This document shows, in pieces, positions 59,201 to 64,000 of a stretch of DNA of 64,000 nucleotides; within the stretch, counting starts at the first letter, position 1; the number at the start of each line of letters is the position of its first letter. The DNA comes from Diplosphaera chodatii (lineage: Eukaryota; Chlorophyta; Trebouxiophyceae; Prasiolales; Stichococcaceae). The notes under the pieces are model-generated. The model ran no database searches and was not told the DNA's origin. It worked only from the letters and a program-made list of their open reading frames with translations. A program made the position numbers and the translations under genes. Location: assembly GCA_032358165.1 (NCBI GenBank), contig JAALGY010000017.1:868001-932000 (forward strand), given 5' to 3'.

Positions 59201-61144
59201 CATGACCATGCTGTGCCGCCCCCGGTCCTTGGCGCTGCTGCTGCGGCCTGCATGCAGCATTCAGCCACCGGGCTGTGTCATCAACCCAGCATGTGTGGCA
59301 GCATCCTATATGGTTCACAACACCAGACAGCACCGAATCACGGCGTCTTGGCGGCGACGCGTCTCACCAACGAGCATGCCAGACTTGCGGGGGTCCAGCA
59401 TCTGCGAGCGGCGGGAGGCGATGAGCATCGAGCGCCGGGAGTCCAGCACGGTGGACTGCCGGCTGCGGGCTGGCGGCGCCTCCTGCGCCCCCGGCAGCTG
59501 CGGCACCTGCATGCACAGCAAGCGCTGATCTGGCAGCTGGTCGACCGAGCAACCGCATCACCACCAAGATGCGTGGCATGCTGTCACGGAATCGCGTCCA
59601 CGGACATGTCTGCTGTTCAGTCCACAGACGGACCAGCCCCAGGGCCGTTGTCGACTTCAGCTTCAGAGCCTAAACGAGTTTGGAGCATGCAGGAAGCACG
59701 CCTCATCCATGACGAGGGTGGCTGACAGCTCGGGGGTCTCGTCCTCGTCGGAGGAGCTGTCGGACGCCTCCCCGATGGCGGTGTAGTAGACGCGGCGCTC
59801 CAGCTCGGCCACCACCGCCTGCAGCAGCACGCTGAGCCGCACACCCATGTCCTTCTTCAGGTCCCGCAGCGCCCCTATCTGCGCATACGCATACATATCA
59901 CCGCCTGAGAGGACAGCACTGTTGAACCGCTGCCTGCGTCGTGCAGCAGCATGGTGTGCTTGATGGTCGTGTGCTGGTCAGAGCCTCCAGGGTGCTCCAG
60001 ACTTCAAATGGGTACATGTTGACCAGGAGCAAGCTCAGCATGTCTGACATTCTGCAGGCATGGTCGCCACGAGTGCAGCCATGGGCTGGGAGGTTGCGCA
60101 CCTTGGACATCTCCTGGCGCGCCAGCCGGTTGCACCCCTCCAGCAGCAGCACCGCAGCCGCCAACCAGTCCTCTGCCTCTTCCTGCAAACCAATGACCAG
60201 ATGCAGATGCAGTGTCACCAGCACCAGCACCAGCGGTGCGGCACCCTCTGTTAATAACACCGATGACCTGGTGAGCTTTGGGGATGATGTTGAAAAATAA
60301 AACAATGGCCCGTGCTTCTGCACACCAGCTTCTGGATGCGGGGCGGGATGTCAACCAGCGTCTGCACATCCGCAAGCAGCGTGCACGTCTCATCCAGCAT
60401 CACGCTGCGCCGCCACTACATGTCCACAAGCAGCGGCTTAGCTGCACTTCCTCCCTCAGTCAGCTCTACATGTTTACAGGGTACAGCATGTACGCGTCTG
60501 ACTGCTGCCGCTTTCGCTGCTGATAGTCGCACCTGCTGCTGCAGGGAGCGTGAGGTTGTGCCCAGCCGCCGCTTGGCATCCTCCAGATTTCGCTTTGTCG
60601 TCTCCACCTGGCGATCACAATACGCAAGTGCTACAGTTTCTGATACCGCCACAGGCCTCAAAGCATTGATGCTGCACCCCACCAGTGCCTCGACAGCAGC
60701 GGTGCGCACGAGATAGTGCCGGACGACATGGAGCCACCTGTGCTTTTGTCTCAGCAAATAGCTGCAGAATCTGCGAGTAGTTGTGGATTGCTTTGTTGAA
60801 GCCATTGTGGTATGTCGCTACCACGTCGTCCACTAGACCATCTACAGTGACGAACTGCTGCCGCAGCTGCAGACAGAGCACAGAAGGCTTCCAGCAGGCC
60901 GAATAACGAGCAGTGAGGTGGGCTACATGCATAATGGTGTTGGCAGGCGCCGCCAAACAGGGCTGCTCATGCACGTCTCCCAAGGAACGCTCACCTCATC
61001 AAGGGCCGCCTCGGAGTCCACTGCGCCGAGCACCGTGAGCACGTGCTTGAGCGAGTCAAAGCGTCCGTCCTTGTAGACGGCAGGTATCTGGTACAGCTCG
61101 TCGTCAACCACATCCCAGTCAACACGGCGCTCTTCATCCGGCAT
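53262..61144 (-). CDS. SEC8: Exocyst complex component SEC8/EXOC4
   Basis: SEC8 is one of eight exocyst subunits that tether secretory vesicles to the plasma membrane. It starts MPDEERRVDWDVVDDELYQI at 61144. The next exons match the N-terminal coiled coil: DDVVATYHNGFNKAIHNYSQ, ILQLFAETKAQ, TTKRNLEDAKRRLGTTSRSL. Then EDWLAAAVLLLEGCNRLA, RDLKKDMGVRLSVLLQAVVA, and an acidic stretch SDSSSDEDETPELSATL. Arg/Ser-rich exons follow (58.7-59.5 kb). Later: SQDLSAMLLKALGGQAGSAH, PIIYRPIVSFTDSVGQ, and the C-terminal block FERARTYYTLLTYSADSLVK with TPSEYLALLQVTVPDRY, ending LNALKGMRIS. About 20 introns. Two splice boundaries carry local duplications (54519-54602 and 56815-56930), and one intron carries four AT-rich palindromes. 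The family assignment rests on strong N-terminal and C-terminal blocks; middle exons are less certain. Confidence 0.85.
54519..54602 (-). repeat. 52-bp insert flanked by 16-bp direct repeat at a SEC8 splice donor
   Basis: CTACCTCCAGGTGCGC (minus strand) occurs at 54602-54587 and again at 54534-54519, with 52 bp between. The repeat spans the exon end (FYLQ) and the donor GTGCGC. The insert is pyrimidine-rich on the coding strand (TCTTCTTTCTTTCTTCTTTC). Confidence 0.85.
56448..56575. repeat. Four copies of palindrome CAATATATTG in a SEC8 intron
   Basis: Exact copies start at 56448, 56468, 56545 and 56566, i.e. two pairs with 20 and 21 bp between starts, the pairs separated by 77 bp. The block is AT-rich in an otherwise GC-rich region. 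Confidence 0.9.
56815..56930 (-). repeat. 58-bp tandem duplication containing a SEC8 splice acceptor
   Basis: Copies 56815-56872 and 56873-56930 are nearly identical. Each contains CTGCTGCAG followed by the exon start TCGCAGGA[CT]CTG. Acceptors end at 56848 and 56906. Because 58 is not a multiple of three, only the 56848 acceptor, the one next to the exon body, continues in the SEC8 frame. Confidence 0.9.
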
Positions 61145-62097
61145 CCCGCCTTTGCTGCTGCAGAACTACAGGACCAAGGGGCTACAACAAATGGGGCTGC
61201 CAGCATGCCTAATGTTTCCGTTCTGAAGAATCTCTCATCTTCTTGCCAGGACGCCCGCTATGGTCGACGCCGCACAAGCTGCTGTCACATGCTGCAGCCA
61301 GAGATGCACACCAAACCCCAGCCGGTAGCTGCTGCCAGACCCTCAGTATCAGGCTCTCTCCACTGATAAGCAACAGGCCTGTTCCACGACGAGATCGCCC
61401 CCGACGCTGTTTGTCTTCGTAAGCGGTCAGTACAACCCGGCGCAAGTGATCATTTCGATTGCTCAGAGGCAAACACAAACACGCGCTGAGTACAGCTGAT
61501 CGCCGAATCGAAGCTCATCAACCATCAAGGAAAAGTCTGGTGCATCCCGCAACATGCTCGCCTTGCTGCAGGGCAAATGTAATGGTTAGATTTGTCTGGA
61601 GGAGATGTTTAAACCCAAACCCTCGAGTCCGAACTCACACTCGCAGCCGCGAACAATTGCGGCCAGGGTTTAGGCCCCTTCAGTACACCCGACCCCTTCT
61701 CGAGCAAGCGGCGGGGGAGTGTGAATTTCACGAGGAACGGGGCGGTGATTATTCACCGGGTCGCAACCAGGCGTCGACCTCTAGTTATGGGTCTGATTTC
61801 GTTCCTGTCGACGGACTTCTATTTTCGAATTCGTAAATTCAAAATTATACCCTAAAAGCCTCAAGTGGGTGGACTCATGATGACCATTGCACAGGTTTGA
61901 GCTCGAAAACAACAGCTGGCGTGATCACTCTTTGGTCCGCGTTGATTTGCCAGATCATCGGTTTACTCGCACGATCACTGGCGTACGCAAGTGAGTTCGA
62001 CATATTGCGGCCCTGGGCGTGCAGCAGAGGCCACGGGCACCTGCGGTGGCTGAAGGTCAATACCCAACATGCAGCAGTGGGTCGGCGCTCCTTGCGC
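61145..62097. promoter_or_regulatory. Divergent promoter region, SEC8 / SIM-rich protein
   Basis: About 950 bp between divergent ATGs. The part from about 61.57 to 61.87 kb is notably AT-rich, a likely core promoter zone. No convincing exon; the frame of the downstream gene is open from about 61.9 kb but its first ATG is 62098. Confidence 0.35.
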
Positions 62098-64000
62098 ATG
62101 ATGCCGGAGTGCTCGGACAACACAAGCGATAGCGACTTAGAGATCATTCCATCCACTGTCCAGAGGCGCAGTCACAGGAAGATAGTCCTGTCAGACAGCG
62201 AGCCCGACACGCCTTGCACAACACACATGCAGCGGAGCACAGCTGCCATAGTTCAGCATGTGCTCAGCATGCAGCCACTGCCCACTGGGCATGCAAAGTG
62301 CCCTCATCCTGCAGACAGGCAGATCTCGCCCACGTCAGGACACCAGCGCGCCATCTCGTCTGCCGCAGCAGCCAGCATCAGATTGCCAAGTCCGCACAGG
62401 GCGCATTCTGCAGCTGCACAAGACCTGGCGGCCTGCATGACAGTTCTGCGGCTTGGTCCCTCCGCAGCACTGTCGGCACAGCCAGCGAGTGGCACTGAGA
62501 AGCCTTTTGTGCCTTGGCCAGATGTAAGCAGCCCCAGGGTCGGCATGGCTGCCACCAGCACCGATGGCAGCGTTGTGGCAAAGGCACCACCCAGCATGAC
62601 GGCCTCGTGCCGCAGCATCAGCGACGGCACTAGCAGCGGCTGTCTCACCTTCAGCAGAACTGTGAAACGGGGCGGTCAGCGGCTGGAGGTCAGCGAGAGC
62701 GAATCAGAGCAGGCTACCAGCAGCATGGCAACAGAAGCGAGCTCAGCAGCACGCGCACCAGCTGCGGCCATGCCTGCACAGGCAGTGCGCCGTCTGAGCT
62801 TCGCAGCCCCAGACTCGCCCACGTTTCCGGCCAACAGCAAGCAGCTGCTGCTAGCATCGCAGCACAACAAGGCATCAGTTCGCTGGGCAGACGCCCAGCC
62901 TGCAATGCCAGCTGATCTGTGCACAGCGCTGCAGCGCCTTCAGCTGGATGATCAGGCTGCAGCGCCAGATGGCATTGTGGACCTGTGTGCGAGCCCCCAG
63001 GCAGATCACGACAGCAGCCCGGGTTCTCCTGAGATTGCATGGGCGGCCACACACACGCCGCGCCGGCGGTTGGCCGTGCTGTCAGACGGCGACGAGTCAG
63101 ATGGCGAACCGGCGCTTGCCGTGCACCCTGCAGCAGATCGTGCGTCGCCGCCCAGTGGTGCAGCCAGTCCCAGTGACTCATCGGAGCCGTTGACAGCCTG
63201 CGACTTCTTGCCGACGCCCTGGCGGTGCACGCCGCCTTGGCAGTTCCCGGCCAGCCGGCCCCAGCCGCGTGGGACACCAGCGACGGCGCCGACTCGGCGG
63301 CAGCCGACTCGGCTGACAACGTCGCCGACGACCCCAGCTGCTGCTACACCATGCCCCGTCACCAGCCCTGTGGCGCCAGACCAGGTGCATGTGGCTGCAC
63401 AGTGCAAAGCTGATGGTTATCATGTGAGCCGAAGCTCGGCGGATCAAGGCCACAGCTGCACCTTGCCTCACCTTGGTGTTTTGCAAGTCCTTATTGCAGG
63501 CGCCGACGCCGCCGTGGATGTCAGGCTACAAGCGCCCGGCAGAGCCGCCGCAGCCCGCCACCCGCCGCAACCTGGCAGCTGTCGAGGCGGCGGCAAAGCC
63601 AGCAGCGCCGCGGCCGCGCAGGGCGAGCGTGCCGCAACCGCCTGAATTCATCACCCTCAGTAGTGATGAGGAAGCAGAGGACGTTGTGTTTACCTCTCCT
63701 GACAGGTGGAATTGCTGAACATGTGGCAAAACAGCAAGAACCCTCCATAGCAGCATTGCTGCTGACTGCATGGTCGCAGTGAGCACTGGCTCGGCGGAGT
63801 GCAGTCTCTCGTGCAAGGCTGTGCTTGACAGTGTGCGCAGGGATCTGCTTGTGCTGACAGACTGGGGTCAAGAGAATGACGGGCCCACAGCTATCGGTAC
63901 ACCTGCATGGCCCTTGCAGCCATACAACCTCTTCACTCCAAAGACTGTGCCACGACCTGCAGGTGCCGAGCAATGTGACCATGCTGCACTGACCCTCATG
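62098..64000 (+). CDS. Acidic protein rich in SUMO-interacting-like motifs (5' part only)
   Basis: No domain family recognised; the gene runs past the window end. Exon 1 (62098 to about 63384) starts MMPECSDNTSDSDLEIIPS. Exon 2 (about 63500-63706) starts APTPPWMSGYKRPAEPP. Exon 3 (about 63842-63961) carries LLVLTDWGQENDGPTAIG. The protein is polar, Ser/Ala/Pro-rich and probably disordered. At least five short hydrophobic cores sit beside acidic/Ser runs, the pattern of SUMO-interacting motifs: DLEIIPS, KIVLSDSEPD, GIVDLCAS, LAVLSDGDESDGE, FITLSSDEEAED. An acidic N-terminus with repeated SIMs ahead of a SprT metalloprotease domain is typical of GCNA-like proteins that repair DNA-protein crosslinks; that would be a guess here, because the downstream domain is not in the window. 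Confidence 0.6.

Noticed and set aside
61897..62097. Upstream part of the SIM-rich frame with a hydrophobic segment
   Set aside because: It begins at TTG and has no ATG before 62098; probably 5' UTR.
62714..63319. 201-codon minus-strand open frame
   Set aside because: Antisense shadow of the SIM-rich exon; no conserved motif and no splice logic.
1..64000. CRISPR arrays, IS elements, operons, Shine-Dalgarno sites
   Set aside because: Gene structure is plainly eukaryotic and nuclear; no regularly spaced repeats or transposase motifs were seen.

Overview
This window looks like nuclear DNA of a green alga, most likely a Chlorella-like trebouxiophyte; that placement is inferred from style, not from a database. 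The sequence is GC-rich and gene-dense. Nearly every gene is cut by many short introns with TGCAG-type acceptors. Two genes are specific to oxygenic chloroplasts: PsbR of photosystem II and the ATP-synthase assembly factor CGL160. I see no rRNA, confident tRNA, CRISPR array or complete transposon. Exons were joined by eye from reading-phase agreement and family knowledge, so single junctions may be off.

Layout. 280-1511 (-) PsbR; 2227-5316 (+) an mTERF-like organelle protein; 5795-8589 (-) CGL160; 9106-11180 (+) the CH-domain axonemal/microtubule protein SPEF1; 11614-20946 (-) a very long TPR plus double-methyltransferase PRMT; 21684-22510 (-) a small MGC-type, probably N-myristoylated, unknown protein; 24099-27794 (+) a chloroplast carboxyl-terminal processing protease (CtpA/D1 type); 28261-29718 (+) an intron-rich histone H2B; 30411-40568 (-) DNA topoisomerase II; 41042-43977 (+) a mitochondrial-type phospholipid scramblase; 44150-44878 (-) NDUFS4 of complex I, the only single-exon gene; 45341-47633 (+) RNF121 RING E3 ligase; 47851-51775 (-) a zinc alcohol dehydrogenase of the CAD type; 53262-61144 (-) exocyst SEC8; and 62098 to the window edge (+) the start of an acidic protein rich in SUMO-interacting-like motifs.

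The genes are not an operon or a pathway cluster. Organelle themes recur: chloroplast (PsbR, CGL160, CtpA) and mitochondrion (mTERF, scramblase, NDUFS4). Many neighbours are divergent pairs sharing 0.4-1 kb (PsbR/mTERF, CGL160/SPEF1, TOP2/scramblase, NDUFS4/RNF121, SEC8/SIM-rich protein), so shared promoters are possible.

Most unusual signals: (i) the PRMT's better methyltransferase domain carries Asp at both double-E loop positions; (ii) three local duplications sit exactly on splice boundaries, one of them a 52-bp insert flanked by 16-bp copies of an exon end plus donor; (iii) four introns are best explained as GC-AG; (iv) H2B seems to need a 6-nt microexon; (v) a SEC8 intron holds four copies of a 10-bp AT-rich palindrome.
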